The position numbers and the translations under genes were made by a program. The notes beneath the pieces are model-generated. The model ran no database searches. It was given only the letters and a program-made list of their open reading frames with translations, and was not told the origin of the DNA. Positions 45,022 to 55,712 of a stretch of DNA of 64,000 bases are shown here, piece by piece (position 1 is the first letter of the stretch; every line of letters starts with the position of its first letter). Source of the stretch: Robiginitomaculum sp. (GTDB taxonomy: Bacteria > Pseudomonadota > Alphaproteobacteria > Caulobacterales > Maricaulaceae); the NCBI GenBank assembly GCA_021776525.1, contig JAJFFT010000002.1:124001-188000 (forward strand), written 5' to 3'.

Positions 45022-45345
45022 TTAGGACTCGCTGCGCACCTGTTCGCGTGCAATTTCAGAAAGCTCGGCCATTTTTCGCCTGATCTGGTGATCAGAAATG
45101 TCGAGTTCAGCCTTGTCCGCGTCGCCGCGCAATTTGCGAAAGACGTCCTCATCACCGGCTTCTTCAAAATCAGCAATGATAATTTCTTTGGCATAGCTGG
45201 CTGCTTCGTCTTCGGATTTGTTCATCAAACCGGCAAGCCATAAGCCCAACAGCTTATTGCGGCGGGCCGCGGCTTTGAATTCCAGATTTTCATCATGAGC
45301 GAACTTGGATTCGAACCCTGTTTCGCGATTATCAAAGCTACTCAT
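45022..45345 (-). CDS. F1-ATPase inhibitor subunit zeta (DUF1476)
   Basis: 107 residues from ATG 45345, with GGAGAG upstream (an in-frame ATG at 45363 lacks one). MSSFDNRETGFESKFAHDENLEF and ARRNKLLGLWLAGLM identify the alphaproteobacterial zeta subunit, which inserts its N-terminus into F1 and blocks ATP hydrolysis, as shown in Paracoccus. It lies divergent from purC, a conserved neighbourhood in the class. Confidence 0.93.
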   Translation of the reverse strand: MSSFDNRETGFESKFAHDENLEFKAAARRNKLLGLWLAGLMNKSEDEAASYAKEIIIADFEEAGDEDVFRKLRGDADKAELDISDHQIRRKMAELSEIAREQVRSES

Positions 45346-45538
45346 CTGGCTCTCCTGATCCATGGCATTGGTGCGGTAAATGAACTAGCCCGGCTCGACA
45401 CAGGAATCAATCACTTTGGCAGGTCCGGTGCATTGCCGACTGCTGATCGCTGCGTTAAAGGTCTGCGCGTCTGGCGCGCCGATTCTATGCGTTGGATTTA
45501 CCATACTACCTTTGGATTGCTGGAAAGGGTCGGACACG

Positions 45539-46303
45539 ATGAGTCAACGCAAAAAAATCTACGAAGGTAAAGCCAAGGTCCTCTATGAAGGGCCAGAGCC
45601 AGGCACTTTAATCGCGCATTTTAAAGACGACGCGACCGCATTTAACAATGAAAAACACGGCATTTTAGAGGGCAAAGGCGTTCTCAATAACCGGATCAGC
45701 GAATTTTTGATGCTGAAAATTGCCGACATTGGCATTCCAACGCATTTTATCAAACGCCTCAACATGCGTGAACAACTTATTCGCGAAGTGGAAATTATCC
45801 CGCTGGAGATCGTTTGTCGCAATATTGCTTCTGGCTCTATCTGCAAACGACTGGGCTTGCCGGATGGCGAAAAACTGTCCCGGCCCATTGTCGAATACTT
45901 CTACAAAGATGATGACCTTGGTGACCCATTGGTTGCCGAGGAACACATCGCGGCTTTTAACTGGGCCGGGCAGCAGGAAGTTGAAGACATGGTTTCCATG
46001 ACTTTGCGGGTCAACGATTTTCTGAGTGGCTTGTTTGCTGCGGTGAATATCCGTCTGGTGGATTTCAAGCTGGAATTTGGCCGCCAATATGATGGTGACA
46101 TGGTTCGGACTATATTGGCTGATGAAATTAGCCCGGATTCCTGTCGTCTTTGGGATATGTCCAGCGGCAAAAAGCTTGATAAAGACCGGTTCAGAAAAGA
46201 TATGGGCGGCGTCACCGACGCCTATGCCGAAGTGGCAAAGCGTTTAGGCGTGATGAAGGATCAACCCAATTTGAAGGTTATTTCAAATGGGGATTCAGAA
46301 TGA
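45539..46303 (+). CDS. purC: Phosphoribosylaminoimidazole-succinocarboxamide synthase
   Basis: Makes SAICAR from CAIR and aspartate. 254 residues from ATG 45539 ([19 protein letters not shown]); frame is open further upstream without similarity. Signatures: [32 protein letters not shown], and VDFKLEFGR. Start of the purC-purS-purQ-purL operon; overlaps purS by 4 bp. Confidence 0.97.
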   Translation: MSQRKKIYEGKAKVLYEGPEPGTLIAHFKDDATAFNNEKHGILEGKGVLNNRISEFLMLKIADIGIPTHFIKRLNMREQLIREVEIIPLEIVCRNIASGSICKRLGLPDGEKLSRPIVEYFYKDDDLGDPLVAEEHIAAFNWAGQQEVEDMVSMTLRVNDFLSGLFAAVNIRLVDFKLEFGRQYDGDMVRTILADEISPDSCRLWDMSSGKKLDKDRFRKDMGGVTDAYAEVAKRLGVMKDQPNLKVISNGDSE

Positions 46304-46542
46304 AAGCCATTGTCCATATCAATCCCCGAAGTGGTGTTCTGGACCCACAAGGGCAAGCCGTGGCCGGTGCGTTAAAGCACTTAGGCTTTGCTGGTGTGTT
46401 AGGTGCGCGGCAAGGAAAGGTAATCGAACTTGACCTTGCAGATATTGATGCTGAGCAGGCGCGCGAACAGGTCACTAAAATGTGTGAACAACTGCTCGCC
46501 AACACCGTCATCGAAGATTATTCGGTGCAGATAGAGCCTTAG
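46300..46542 (+). CDS. purS: FGAM synthetase subunit PurS
   Basis: 80-residue small subunit that bridges PurL and PurQ and allows ammonia transfer. [21 protein letters not shown], then [11 protein letters not shown]-like ([15 protein letters not shown]). Overlaps the purC end by ATGA. Presence of separate PurS and PurQ goes with the small form of PurL seen downstream. Confidence 0.95.
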   Translation: MKAIVHINPRSGVLDPQGQAVAGALKHLGFAGVLGARQGKVIELDLADIDAEQAREQVTKMCEQLLANTVIEDYSVQIEP

Positions 46543-46573
46543 CCGCTCTTACAAATATTAGAGGATCAATGTC

Positions 46574-47236
46574 GTGAACGCAGCTGTCATTGTTTTCCCC
46601 GGCTCGAATTGTGATCGAGATGCAGTGTGCGCACTGCGTGACCATACAGCACAAAAGGTCTATCGGGTCTGGCACCGGGAGACCGCATTGCCTCGTGTTG
46701 ACCTGGTGGTTCTTCCCGGTGGGTTTTCTTATGGGGATTACCTTCGGTCAGGTGCGATTGCGGCCCGCTCGCCGATTATGGCGTCAATCAAGGCCCATGC
46801 AGATCGTGGCGGATTGGTTGTTGGGATTTGTAACGGGTTTCAAGTTTTGACCGAGGCGCATTTACTGCCTGGCGCATTAATGCGTAATGCCGGGCTGAAA
46901 TTTTTGTGCAAAAGCGCAAAATTGCGCGTTGAAAATACGCAGACCGCTTTTACCCGCGCCTATGCGGATCAGGCACAGACCGACATTCCCATTGCGCACC
47001 ATGACGGAAATTATTGTGCGGATGAGGACACGTTAAAGCGTCTGGAAGACGAGGGGCAAATCACTTTTCGATATCTGGATAACCCCAATGGTTCGGCGCA
47101 TGACATTGCCGGTATTACCAACCGCGCAGGTAATGTGTTGGGCATGATGCCGCATCCCGAGCGGGCCATTGATCCTTTAACCGGGGAAACTGGCGGTCTT
47201 GGTTTCTTCAGAAGTCTGGCTGGAGCACTGACATGA
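46574..47236 (+). CDS. purQ: FGAM synthetase glutaminase subunit PurQ
   Basis: Class I glutamine amidotransferase, 220 residues; GTG start 46574 with GAGGA 8 bases upstream. Shows [30 protein letters not shown], the nucleophile Cys in [11 protein letters not shown], and the His-Glu pair in MMPHPERA. Overlaps purL by 4 bp. Confidence 0.97.
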   Translation: MNAAVIVFPGSNCDRDAVCALRDHTAQKVYRVWHRETALPRVDLVVLPGGFSYGDYLRSGAIAARSPIMASIKAHADRGGLVVGICNGFQVLTEAHLLPGALMRNAGLKFLCKSAKLRVENTQTAFTRAYADQAQTDIPIAHHDGNYCADEDTLKRLEDEGQITFRYLDNPNGSAHDIAGITNRAGNVLGMMPHPERAIDPLTGETGGLGFFRSLAGALT

Positions 47237-49434
47237 GCATGGCCAAAGCAACTGATTTTGAACAGGCGCGGGCGCTGGGGCTTAATGAAAGCGAATGGCA
47301 GGTTATTCTAGATCGCTTGGGGCGGCGGCCCAATGAAACCGAGCTTGGTATTTTTTCAGTTATGTGGTCCGAGCACTGCTCGTACAAGTCATCGCGCCGC
47401 CATTTGCGTAAATTACCGACAACAGGGGAATGTGTGATTTGCGGCCCCGGCGAAAATGCCGGAGTGATCGACATTGGTGGCGGTCTGGCGTGCATTTTCA
47501 AAATGGAGAGCCACAACCACCCCTCATACATTGAACCTTATCAGGGGGCGGCTACGGGCGTTGGCGGCATTATGCGCGACGTGTTTACCATGGGCGCGCG
47601 ACCGGTGGCCTTGCTGAACGCCTTGCGGTTTGGATCACCCGATCACCCCAAAACCCGGACGCTGGTTTCTGGTGTGGTGGCGGGCATTGGCGGCTATGGT
47701 AATTGCGTTGGTGTGCCAACCGTGGGCGGTGAAACCAACTTCCATGCGGGCTATAATGGTAACATTCTGGTCAATGCCATGTGTGTTGGTATTGCCAAGA
47801 AAGACAGTATTTTTTATTCAGCCGCCAAAGGGGCCGGCAATCCGGTGCTTTATGTTGGCGCCAAAACCGGGCGCGATGGCATTCACGGCGCCACCATGGC
47901 CTCGGCCGAATTTGATGATCAGACCGAAGCCAAACGGCCAACCGTACAGGTCGGCGACCCGTTTACAGAAAAACGTTTGATCGAGGCCTGCCTGGAATTG
48001 ATGCAAACCAGTTGTATCGTCGCCATCCAGGATATGGGCGCGGCGGGGCTGACGTCATCATCGGTGGAAATGGCCGACAAAGGTGGTGTCGGGATTGATC
48101 TTAATCTTGACCATGTTCCTCAGCGTGAAACCCATATGACTCCGGTGGAAATGATGCTGTCGGAAAGCCAGGAACGCATGCTGATTGTCCTGCGTCAGGG
48201 CAAGGAAAGCATCGCAGAAGAGATTTTCAAACGCTGGGAACTGGACGTCGCCCTGATTGGCAAGACCACGGATACAGGCCGCATGGTCTTGCACCACAAA
48301 GGCCATACGGTGTGCGATATTCCAATTGGGCCTTTGGGGGATGATGCCCCCAATTATGACCGCCCTTGGCAGGCGCCGGCTCCTTTGAAAAAAATCGACG
48401 CACAGGATGTACCAAACCGTGATCCGGCACAGGCCCTGTTGATCCTGATGCACAGCCCGGATATGGCGTCAAAGCGCTGGATCTGGGAACAATATGACCG
48501 CCATGTGATGGCTGACACCATCAAGGCCTCTGGCGGGGCGGCGGATGCGGCTGTTGTGCGGGTTCACGGGACTGATAAAGCCTTGGCGATCTCCAGCGAC
48601 TGCACGCCGCGTTATGTAACGGCAGACCCATTTGAGGGGGGTAAACAGGCCGTTGTCGAATGTTGGCGTAATATAATTGCCACTGGGGCAAAGCCGATGG
48701 CGGTGACGGATTGCCTTAATTTTGGCAATCCGGAGCGCCCGGACATTATGGGCCAATTTGTCCGCGCCATTGATGGTATGGCCGAGGCTTGTACGGTGCT
48801 CAATTTCCCGGTCGTTTCGGGCAATGTCTCTCTTTATAATGAAACCGCGGGCAGTGCGATCCCGCCAACCCCGGCTATTGGCGGGGTGGGCCTGATGGAT
48901 GATGTGACCCGCGCCATGGGGTTTGGTGCCGCAAAGGCCGGTGACGCGCTGGTTTTGCTGGGACAAAGCGCAGGCTGGCTTGGGGCATCACTGTATTTAC
49001 GCGAAATTGAATGCCGAGAAGACGGCGCACCGCCGCCTGTTAATCTGGCACAAGAACGGCGCATTGGCCTGTTTGTTCTGGATGGTATCACAGCAGGGCA
49101 ATTTACTGCGGTTCATGATCTTAGTGATGGCGGCCTGGCTTGCGCAGCGGCGGATCTGGCGCTGGCCAGCCGTTGCGGCTTAAATATTTTGGCCAGTAAA
49201 ACCCTGCCCAACGCAGGGTGGTTTTTTGGCGAGGATCAGGGGCGTTATCTTCTGGCGGTCAGCGCCAACCAATTGCCCGGGGTTTTAACGCAGGCACAGG
49301 CGGCCGGTGTGGATGCCGCCCATATTGGCACCATACAGGGCACAGACATAACACTGGGCAATACATCTCTTGGTCTTGATCTTTTGCGCCGATCCTATGA
49401 AAGCTGGTTACCTGATATGATGGAGGATGCCTGA
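47233..49434 (+). CDS. purL: FGAM synthetase large subunit PurL
   Basis: Converts FGAR to FGAM with ATP and ammonia from PurQ. 733 residues, the small type. Landmarks: [69 protein letters not shown], and [17 protein letters not shown]. Overlaps purQ at its start and bolA by one base at its end. Confidence 0.98.
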   Translation: MSMAKATDFEQARALGLNESEWQVILDRLGRRPNETELGIFSVMWSEHCSYKSSRRHLRKLPTTGECVICGPGENAGVIDIGGGLACIFKMESHNHPSYIEPYQGAATGVGGIMRDVFTMGARPVALLNALRFGSPDHPKTRTLVSGVVAGIGGYGNCVGVPTVGGETNFHAGYNGNILVNAMCVGIAKKDSIFYSAAKGAGNPVLYVGAKTGRDGIHGATMASAEFDDQTEAKRPTVQVGDPFTEKRLIEACLELMQTSCIVAIQDMGAAGLTSSSVEMADKGGVGIDLNLDHVPQRETHMTPVEMMLSESQERMLIVLRQGKESIAEEIFKRWELDVALIGKTTDTGRMVLHHKGHTVCDIPIGPLGDDAPNYDRPWQAPAPLKKIDAQDVPNRDPAQALLILMHSPDMASKRWIWEQYDRHVMADTIKASGGAADAAVVRVHGTDKALAISSDCTPRYVTADPFEGGKQAVVECWRNIIATGAKPMAVTDCLNFGNPERPDIMGQFVRAIDGMAEACTVLNFPVVSGNVSLYNETAGSAIPPTPAIGGVGLMDDVTRAMGFGAAKAGDALVLLGQSAGWLGASLYLREIECREDGAPPPVNLAQERRIGLFVLDGITAGQFTAVHDLSDGGLACAAADLALASRCGLNILASKTLPNAGWFFGEDQGRYLLAVSANQLPGVLTQAQAAGVDAAHIGTIQGTDITLGNTSLGLDLLRRSYESWLPDMMEDA

Positions 49435-49664
49435 TGGCCATGCGAGCAGAAGATATTGAGGCGATGATTCTGGAAGCAATTCCTGATGCGCAAATTGAAA
49501 TTGTCGACCTTGCCGGAGATGGCGACCATTATAAAGCAAGGATTGTCTCTGCATCTTTTGAGGGTGCGAGCCGGGTGCGCCAGCACCAGATGGTATATGC
49601 CGCCTTGAAAGGTAAAATGGGCGGTGAATTACACGCTCTGGCATTGGAAACCGCTGTCAGCTAA
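49434..49664 (+). CDS. BolA-family protein
   Basis: 76 residues, start overlapping the purL stop (TGATG). BolA fold: IEAMILEAIPDAQIEIVDLAGDGDHYKARIVS, then RVRQHQMVYAALKG with the conserved His. BolA-like proteins pair with monothiol glutaredoxins to handle [2Fe-2S] clusters, and grxD lies one gene downstream. The short form resembles BolA2/YrbA types. Confidence 0.93.
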   Translation: MAMRAEDIEAMILEAIPDAQIEIVDLAGDGDHYKARIVSASFEGASRVRQHQMVYAALKGKMGGELHALALETAVS

Positions 49665-50482
49665 TGCCAAAGCGCTGGCAAGCTCCGGATAACCTTAGCC
49701 GTATTGCCTTTGGTGTTTCTGGCCCGCATGCCACGCGTCTGGTGTCGCGTTCAACGACACACGACCTTATTATGGCGGCCTTTGATGGCGGCATTACGGC
49801 TTTTGACACAGGGCCTTCTTATGGGGCAGGTGAAGCCGAATTGCGGCTCGGCGCCGCGCTGCAAGACCTTGACCGTGAAAAGGTTTTTATAAGCACCAAA
49901 GCTGGCTTAAATGAGCAAAAAATGCGGGACTTCACCGTAGAAGGCCTTAAGGCCTCGTTGGATCGATCATTAGAACGACTTGATTGCGGCTATCTCGATC
50001 TTCTCATTTTGCATGGCCCGTCAATCAATGAAATGACGCCGCAATTGGCAAATATGTTGCGCGCCGAACAAACAAGCGGGCGGGTGCGGTTGCTGGGCGT
50101 GGCCGGACGGGATGATAGTATTTTTGCGGCGCTGGATTTTGGTGTTTTTGATATTCTTATGGCTCCGCTACATGGCCTGTTGCATAAAACTGAAATCAAC
50201 AGACTGGAAGCCGCAAAAAAAAACGGGCTTGGCATTTTCGCCATTGAGGTGCTGACCGGTGCCAGCGCCGGTTTGCGCTGGCCCAAAAACCGGGCAGATC
50301 TCTGGTACTGTGCACGGGCCTTACGACACAATAAATTGTCCGCACCCCAGCTAGGCGCACAACAGGCCATCACCTTTGCGCTTGACCATCCATTAGCCGA
50401 TGTCGTGATGGTTTCAACAACGCGCCAGGCCCATCTGCGAGACGCATTACACGCGCTTGACGAAACGCACCCGAATACCTAG
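49664..50482 (+). CDS. Aldo/keto reductase family protein
   Basis: 272 residues, starts in the bolA stop (TAATG). TIM-barrel AKR pattern with the catalytic set: Asp and Tyr in FDTGPSYGAGEAELRLG, Lys in ISTKAGL, His in LLILHGPS. Length is short for the family and no NADPH-loop signature is striking, so activity is not certain. It is inserted between bolA and grxD, and is likely in the same operon. Confidence 0.85.
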   Translation: MPKRWQAPDNLSRIAFGVSGPHATRLVSRSTTHDLIMAAFDGGITAFDTGPSYGAGEAELRLGAALQDLDREKVFISTKAGLNEQKMRDFTVEGLKASLDRSLERLDCGYLDLLILHGPSINEMTPQLANMLRAEQTSGRVRLLGVAGRDDSIFAALDFGVFDILMAPLHGLLHKTEINRLEAAKKNGLGIFAIEVLTGASAGLRWPKNRADLWYCARALRHNKLSAPQLGAQQAITFALDHPLADVVMVSTTRQAHLRDALHALDETHPNT

Positions 50483-50521
50483 CTGTAGTGGGAATACAAT
50501 CTTGGCAAAGGACGACGCATT

Positions 50522-50860
50522 ATGACAGATCAAGCCGTAATTGATCACATCAAAGACACCGTAGAGGGCAATGATGTTGTTTTATACATGAAGGGCACGC
50601 CGGTCTTTCCGCAATGCGGCTTTTCTTCAATGGCCACAAAAATCCTGGAAATTACCGGGGTAGACTTCAAAGCCGAGAATGTTCTTGAGGACATGGCGGT
50701 ACGTGAAGGCATTAAGGACTATGCTCAATGGCCAACCATTCCACAACTTTACGTCAAAGGCGAGTTTGTGGGTGGTAGCGATATTATGCGCGAAATGTTC
50801 GAAAGCGGCGAGCTTAAATCCCTGATGCGCGAAAAGGGTGTGTTGACCGACGCCGCATAA
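50522..50860 (+). CDS. grxD: Monothiol glutaredoxin, Grx4 type
   Basis: 112 residues. CGFS active site with Cys32 (GTPVFPQCGFSS), the WPTIPQLYVKGEFVGGSDI glutathione-binding and cis-Pro region. Carries or transfers [2Fe-2S] clusters and works with BolA. Followed by a strong terminator. Confidence 0.96.
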   Translation: MTDQAVIDHIKDTVEGNDVVLYMKGTPVFPQCGFSSMATKILEITGVDFKAENVLEDMAVREGIKDYAQWPTIPQLYVKGEFVGGSDIMREMFESGELKSLMREKGVLTDAA

Positions 50861-50880
50861 TTTTTTTGACGCTCGTAATA

Positions 50881-50909
50881 AAAAAGGGGACCCGCAGGGT
50901 CCCCTTTTT
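50881..50909. terminator. Bidirectional Rho-independent terminator, grxD / rpsD
   Basis: GGGGACCC with GGGTCCCC around a GCA loop, extended by A5/T5 on either side, so it reads as a terminator on both strands. It ends grxD rightward and rpsD leftward. Confidence 0.95.
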
Positions 50910-50927
50910 CGTGTCCGGATATTGTAA

Positions 50928-51545
50928 TCAGGACGTATAGAATTCGACAACCAGATTTGGTTCCATCTTGACGGGGTATGGCACATCGGCCAATTCCGGC
51001 ACGCGCAGGTAAGTCGCGGTCATGTGCTTGCCTTCAACTTCGATGTAATCAGGCAAATCACGTTCTGGGCTATCCAGCGCTTCAAGGACCAGAGCCATTG
51101 AGCGAGATTTTTCGCGAATTTGAATGACATCGCCAGGCAGACAACGATAGCTGGGGATGTTGACCTTGCGACCATTGACGGTGACGTGACCGTGATTGAC
51201 AAACTGGCGGGCTGCAAAAACGGTTGGCACAAATTTAGCGCGATAAACAACAGCATCCAGGCGGGATTCAAGAAGACCAATCAGGTTTTCAGCCGTATTG
51301 CCTTTGCGGCGCTGGGCCACACCGTAAATATTGCGGAATTGTTTTTCAGAGATGTTGCCGTAATAGCCTTTGAGCTTTTGCTTGGCCATCAATTGCAGAC
51401 CAAAGTCTGACATTTTGCCTTTGCGGCGCTGACCATGCTGGCCTGGGCCATAAGAGCGTTTGTTGACCGGGCTTTTGGGGCGACCCCAAATGTTCTCGCC
51501 CATACGGCGATCGATTTTGTATTTTTGAGAGTGACGTTTGGACAT
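50928..51545 (-). CDS. rpsD: 30S ribosomal protein S4
   Basis: 205 residues. [39 protein letters not shown] at the start (quoted in part: the KSP-KR-YGPGQHG block is family-typical), then the S4 RNA-binding domain ([28 protein letters not shown]). Stands alone, outside the large ribosomal operons, as usual in alphaproteobacteria. Confidence 0.97.
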   Translation of the reverse strand: MSKRHSQKYKIDRRMGENIWGRPKSPVNKRSYGPGQHGQRRKGKMSDFGLQLMAKQKLKGYYGNISEKQFRNIYGVAQRRKGNTAENLIGLLESRLDAVVYRAKFVPTVFAARQFVNHGHVTVNGRKVNIPSYRCLPGDVIQIREKSRSMALVLEALDSPERDLPDYIEVEGKHMTATYLRVPELADVPYPVKMEPNLVVEFYTS

Positions 51546-51722
51546 AACTGTCCCTTTATTCGTGTCGCGGTCCGGCGCTTTTTCATTGAAAAGCGCGATT
51601 GCAACGGCGGACTTGGCGGCTACCCGTCATGGATACCCATCGCAGCAAATGCGAAAGGCGGCGCAACTTAACGTGACGGATGTTTATGTCAATGTGTTCT
51701 GGCACCAATGGGCGCAAATTAT

Positions 51723-52832
51723 CTATGCCGCCTGTTCGTCCTGAGCAAATTTGCGCATTTTCCAGAATCGCAAAGTACGATCAGCCGTACTTTTAGGAAT
51801 ATTCTCATATATCTGGCCAAGCGTGGTGATGGCAGAGATGTCTTTAGCGCCGTCTTTGCTTAAAAGTACAACCAGCGTTGCGAACAAATCCCGAGGCATA
51901 TCAGTGGCCTTGCAGACAATGGCAACAGCCTCGGTTTTTTCTGGCTCCCAGACGCGCCGGGCTGTCTCAAAATCCAGCCCTGTGAGCTCGGCAAAGGTCA
52001 GATAAAAATGCGTCAGCTGGTTATTCCGGGCCAGTTCGGCCAGCAGGACTGGTGTGAGGCGTTTGCGTAGCTTTTTTGCCTCTACAAATTGTTGCGCCTC
52101 TTTATAGTCCGGCGGCAGATATGCTGTGCCACAGATGCGGGTTCGGGCTTCTGCAAAGGCGCGTTCCAGCTCTTCTGGTGGCGTGTTGTCATTACGCTCG
52201 ATAATGCGTTTGCGCAGGCGCTCCTCAACAAAAAAGTACATTTCGTTGAGCATGTCCGGCGGCAAAGCCTTATGATTGATCAATGGGGTTTGCAGTTCTG
52301 TTTGGGTCTCTGATTTATTAACCAGAACTTCCATCGTATCACGAGAAAACTGCGCGCCCTGATTTTGTGTCAATGTGACCAGTGTTTGCGCATCCCCTTG
52401 AGCAACGATGGCCCCGCTTACTTTTTCACTGACGCTTGACCGGTTGGAAATGGCGCGCATGTGGGCCTGGCTTTGACCACCTACGATTTGGGTCAGATCC
52501 ACATCACTCAGCACCGGGGAATGCTGTAAAACCGGGGCGGCAACGTCAATATGGTCTTCGGCCAATTGCCGAACCAGACCTGATGGTGCATTGGGCGTGT
52601 CGGCAAAGCGGTTGGCGACCTCTTTTCGAAACTCAGTATCCATTTCGCTGGTGATCGATGAAAGAATTTCGTCGAAATGTCCTGTAATCGCGTCGGTGTG
52701 TGGTTGGTCCGATTCGAAAAAGAGGTCTGTAACTTCGCGCAATAGCTCGCGTCTGCGTACGCTGGACTTTTCCTGAGCCAGTTCAGAAAGGCGATCCAAT
52801 TGGTCGGCCTGAGGGGGCATATGTTCCGTCAT
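51723..52832 (-). CDS. DUF2336 domain protein
   Basis: 369 residues, no signal peptide or membrane segment; mostly helical, HEAT-like. The N-terminal LSELAQEKSSVRRRELLREVTDLFF and the following repeats (VAAPVLQHSPVLSDVDLTQIVGG) match the alphaproteobacterial DUF2336 family, of unknown function and common in Caulobacterales and Rhodospirillales. The C-terminal part is also helical (TPVLLAELARNNQLTHFYL). Neither neighbour explains its role. Confidence 0.85.
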   Translation of the reverse strand: MTEHMPPQADQLDRLSELAQEKSSVRRRELLREVTDLFFESDQPHTDAITGHFDEILSSITSEMDTEFRKEVANRFADTPNAPSGLVRQLAEDHIDVAAPVLQHSPVLSDVDLTQIVGGQSQAHMRAISNRSSVSEKVSGAIVAQGDAQTLVTLTQNQGAQFSRDTMEVLVNKSETQTELQTPLINHKALPPDMLNEMYFFVEERLRKRIIERNDNTPPEELERAFAEARTRICGTAYLPPDYKEAQQFVEAKKLRKRLTPVLLAELARNNQLTHFYLTFAELTGLDFETARRVWEPEKTEAVAIVCKATDMPRDLFATLVVLLSKDGAKDISAITTLGQIYENIPKSTADRTLRFWKMRKFAQDEQAA

Positions 52833-52914
52833 AGTCGGGCCTTGGCATCAACAAACAGCGTTCTTGCCACTAAACCTACCCTTAATGCGCTTAAGGAAGC
52901 CTCAATTTGCTCAG

Positions 52915-54885
52915 TTAATTTTTGATGTCTTTCGCAGGTATGGTCAAATTACCGGCTTCCATTTGATCAGAAAACGATTGTACCAAGCTGGAATAATAAG
53001 CCGCCAGCTTCTCATCTGTTGCAGAGCGCAAATGAGGGGGCGGTGCGTTCAATGCGCCATTGGGTGTGTTTTTTAAGGCCTGATTGAGGATCGTACTCCA
53101 CAGGCGCGCTGGCAAACCGCCGCCGGTCACACGTTTCATTGGGCTGTTATCATCATTACCAATCCAGATGCCGACCACATAATGCGCTGTGAACCCCACA
53201 AACCAGGCATCACGCCAGTTCTGGCTGGTACCTGTTTTCCCCGCGGCTTGGCGTCCATTTTTAAGAGCTGCCCGGCGGCCGGTTCCGTCCAAAACCACCT
53301 CTTGCATCAGGGAGGTCATCTTACGCGCCAAAACCGGGTCTATAACCTGTGAGGAGGGCAATGTCGGGCGGGTATACAACATTTCGCCCCGCGTATTGCC
53401 GATGGCGTTGACCAAAAAGCTGGAATGGTATTGGCCATCATTGGCAAAAACACTGTATGCTCTTGTTAACTCAAGCAGATTGACCTCTTGAGCACCCAGG
53501 GCAATGGACGGTAACGGCGCAAGGTTTTTTTGAATGCCAAAGCGTTTGGCCAGATCAGCGACAGAGGCGGGGCCGATCTCTTCTGTCAGCTGTGCTGCTA
53601 CTGTATTGATTGAGCGCTTGAATGCGTCACGCAAAGTGACACGTCCCCGAAACTTGCCCCCATAGTTTTGTGGCTCCCACCCATCTATTTCCACTGGTTC
53701 GTCATAACGCACGGCATCAAAATCGACACCGTGTTCCAAAGCTGCAGCATAAACAAAGGGTTTGAAGGCCGAGCCAGGTTGGCGTAGGGCCTGAACGGCA
53801 CGGTTGTATTTACTATCATCATAAGACCGCCCGCCAACAATGGCCCGTATGGCTCCGCTCATGTCCAAGATTACCACCGCGCCCTGGCTGACGTTCAGGG
53901 CAGCACCACTCTTTTGTAAACCTGATTGCAGTGTTGTCGCGGCAAGGTCTTGAAGTTTAAGGTCGATTGTTGATGTGATGACCAGGTCCTTGGCCTGACT
54001 GCCAACCAGTGCTTGGGCGTCTTTGGCGGCCATATCAAAGATATAGCCATAGCCGCTTTTGCGCGCCTGAACGTTCAGAACAGGGGGTGTTGCCATGGCG
54101 GTTTGTAAGGCACCATCAGTAATAAACCCAACCGTTTGCATTGCGTTGAGGACCAGATTGGCACGTTTTTGTGCCTGATCGCGGTTTTGGTCGGGAGCCA
54201 GACGGCTGGGCGCTTTGGGCAGGCCAGCCAGTAAAGCGGCCTCAGGAAGGGTCAATTCAGGGGCGGATTTTGAAAAATAGCGTTGTGATGCCGCATCAAT
54301 GCCATAAGCCCCTCCGCCAAAATAAACACGATTGAGATATAGCTCCAGAATTTCTGTTTTGCTGAGGCGGCGTTCCAGCGCCAGGGCTAGCCACATTTCC
54401 TGAATTTTTCGCTTGAACGTTTGTTGCGGTGACAAGAACAGTAATTTGATCAATTGCTGGGTTATTGTTGAGCCGCCCTGGACGGTTTTTCCGGCCCGCG
54501 CATTGGCCATAGCGGCACGGCTGATGGCGCGAAAGTCCACACCACGATGGAGGAAAAAACGCTGGTCCTCAATGGCGACAAAGGCCTGGGGTACAAAGGG
54601 TGGTAAATCCGCCAGTTTCATGGCGCGGCCGTATTGTGGCCCGCGCGTGGCCAGTTGCTGGCCATTCATGTCTTGCAAAACCAGTGAAGATGTTCGTTCC
54701 ATCGTCCAGAGCTGGCCAAGGTCTGTGGGTAGTGACGGTATGCCCTTAAAGAAATAACGCCAGCTCATAAGGGCACTCAGGGCCATGATCAGTACCAAAA
54801 ACATGACAGCAACACTGACCCAACGCCGTTTTGCACTGCGCTGGGTATGTTCTGAACTCAATATATCGGCGCGAAAGACTGGCAT
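52915..54885 (-). CDS. Class A penicillin-binding protein (PBP1a family)
   Basis: Bifunctional peptidoglycan glycosyltransferase/transpeptidase, 656 residues from ATG 54885; the frame is open further upstream, but there it overlaps the YcgN-type gene. One membrane helix near residue 30. Glycosyltransferase domain: FVAIEDQRFFLHRGVDFRAI, GGSTITQQLIKLLF, and KIQEMWLALALE. Transpeptidase domain: SAFK in RQPGSAFKPFVY, SIN in KRSINTVA, and KTGT in AAGKTGTSQN. The length is at the short end for PBP1a, and no OB-fold insert is obvious. Confidence 0.95.
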   Translation of the reverse strand: MPVFRADILSSEHTQRSAKRRWVSVAVMFLVLIMALSALMSWRYFFKGIPSLPTDLGQLWTMERTSSLVLQDMNGQQLATRGPQYGRAMKLADLPPFVPQAFVAIEDQRFFLHRGVDFRAISRAAMANARAGKTVQGGSTITQQLIKLLFLSPQQTFKRKIQEMWLALALERRLSKTEILELYLNRVYFGGGAYGIDAASQRYFSKSAPELTLPEAALLAGLPKAPSRLAPDQNRDQAQKRANLVLNAMQTVGFITDGALQTAMATPPVLNVQARKSGYGYIFDMAAKDAQALVGSQAKDLVITSTIDLKLQDLAATTLQSGLQKSGAALNVSQGAVVILDMSGAIRAIVGGRSYDDSKYNRAVQALRQPGSAFKPFVYAAALEHGVDFDAVRYDEPVEIDGWEPQNYGGKFRGRVTLRDAFKRSINTVAAQLTEEIGPASVADLAKRFGIQKNLAPLPSIALGAQEVNLLELTRAYSVFANDGQYHSSFLVNAIGNTRGEMLYTRPTLPSSQVIDPVLARKMTSLMQEVVLDGTGRRAALKNGRQAAGKTGTSQNWRDAWFVGFTAHYVVGIWIGNDDNSPMKRVTGGGLPARLWSTILNQALKNTPNGALNAPPPHLRSATDEKLAAYYSSLVQSFSDQMEAGNLTIPAKDIKN

Positions 54886-54958
54886 GGTGTTACAACACGA
54901 TCTAAGTATGGCAGGAATTTGATCAAAACTATCAATAATCAGTACGCATATAAATCCT

Positions 54959-55417
54959 ATGAATGTTTCCCCACCCAATCCCTTCTGGCGCACCAAAGCA
55001 CTTGATGACATGACCCACGATGAGTGGGAATCACTATGCGATGGCTGTGGCAAATGTTGCATGATCCGCCTTGAAGACGAAGACACAGGACAAATCGCCG
55101 ATACAAATATTGCCTGCAAGCTGTTTGATCGCACTGCATGTTCGTGCACGGATTATCTCAACCGTTGTACGCGTGTTCCTGATTGCGTCAGCCTGACCCC
55201 TGATAATCTTGGCTCATTAGACTGGATGCCGCTAACCTGTGCCTATCGTCTGGTTTATGAGGGCGTTGATCTGCCGCCCTGGCATCCGCTTATTACGGGC
55301 GATCCCGAAAGTATACACAAGGCCGGGATGTCGGTTCGGGATCGGACCGTGAGTGAAAACGATGTGGCCCCGGATGATGCAGAAAATTACGTGATGATGT
55401 GGCCGGGCGAGAGCTGA
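54959..55417 (+). CDS. YcgN-family cysteine-cluster protein (UPF0260)
   Basis: 152 residues. CDGCGKCCMIRLED, CKLFD, CSCTDYLNRC and CVSLTPDN are the Cys clusters of the UPF0260/YcgN family, likely binding a metal or an Fe-S cluster. Function unknown. WMPLTCAYRLVYEGVDLPPWHPLITGDP is the family's other block. Divergent from the PBP gene, last chromosomal gene before the GTA cluster. Confidence 0.93.
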   Translation: MNVSPPNPFWRTKALDDMTHDEWESLCDGCGKCCMIRLEDEDTGQIADTNIACKLFDRTACSCTDYLNRCTRVPDCVSLTPDNLGSLDWMPLTCAYRLVYEGVDLPPWHPLITGDPESIHKAGMSVRDRTVSENDVAPDDAENYVMMWPGES

Positions 55418-55712
55418 ACACCTTCAAAACGGGGATAAAACCACTGGATGCACGTGGCGGGGCGGCACAAAGCTTTGAATAATAGAATATAAAACTCAAA
55501 CCGTGAAAACAAATTCAACCGGTGCGCTGATCGTGTAGACTTCAGTCATGGTCAGAAAGTGCGGCTTAGCCACTGATTGAAGCTCTGAAGCGCGTGGCGC
55601 GCCGGGCTTTTTGACACAAACCTATACATGCTAAAGGCAAGCGTTCCGCAGTGCGGGCGGTGCTTTTTCGTGTGAAAAACGGGAGTAGGCGGGCTCTCGA
55701 TGGAGTGCGCCA
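55418..55712. other. Leader region of the GTA cluster
   Basis: 295 bases without a supported gene. A GC-rich imperfect hairpin followed by CTTTTTCG near 55643-55669 could end the YcgN transcript. TTGACA at 55611 is a possible -35 element, but no matching -10 at proper spacing is clear. No small-terminase-like (GTA g1) gene was found. GGAG at 55701 serves the terminase TTG start. Confidence 0.5.

Noticed and set aside
54886-55149. 88-codon upstream extension of the penicillin-binding protein
   Set aside because: It would overlap the divergent YcgN-type gene, which has clear family features, and the extension has no PBP similarity.
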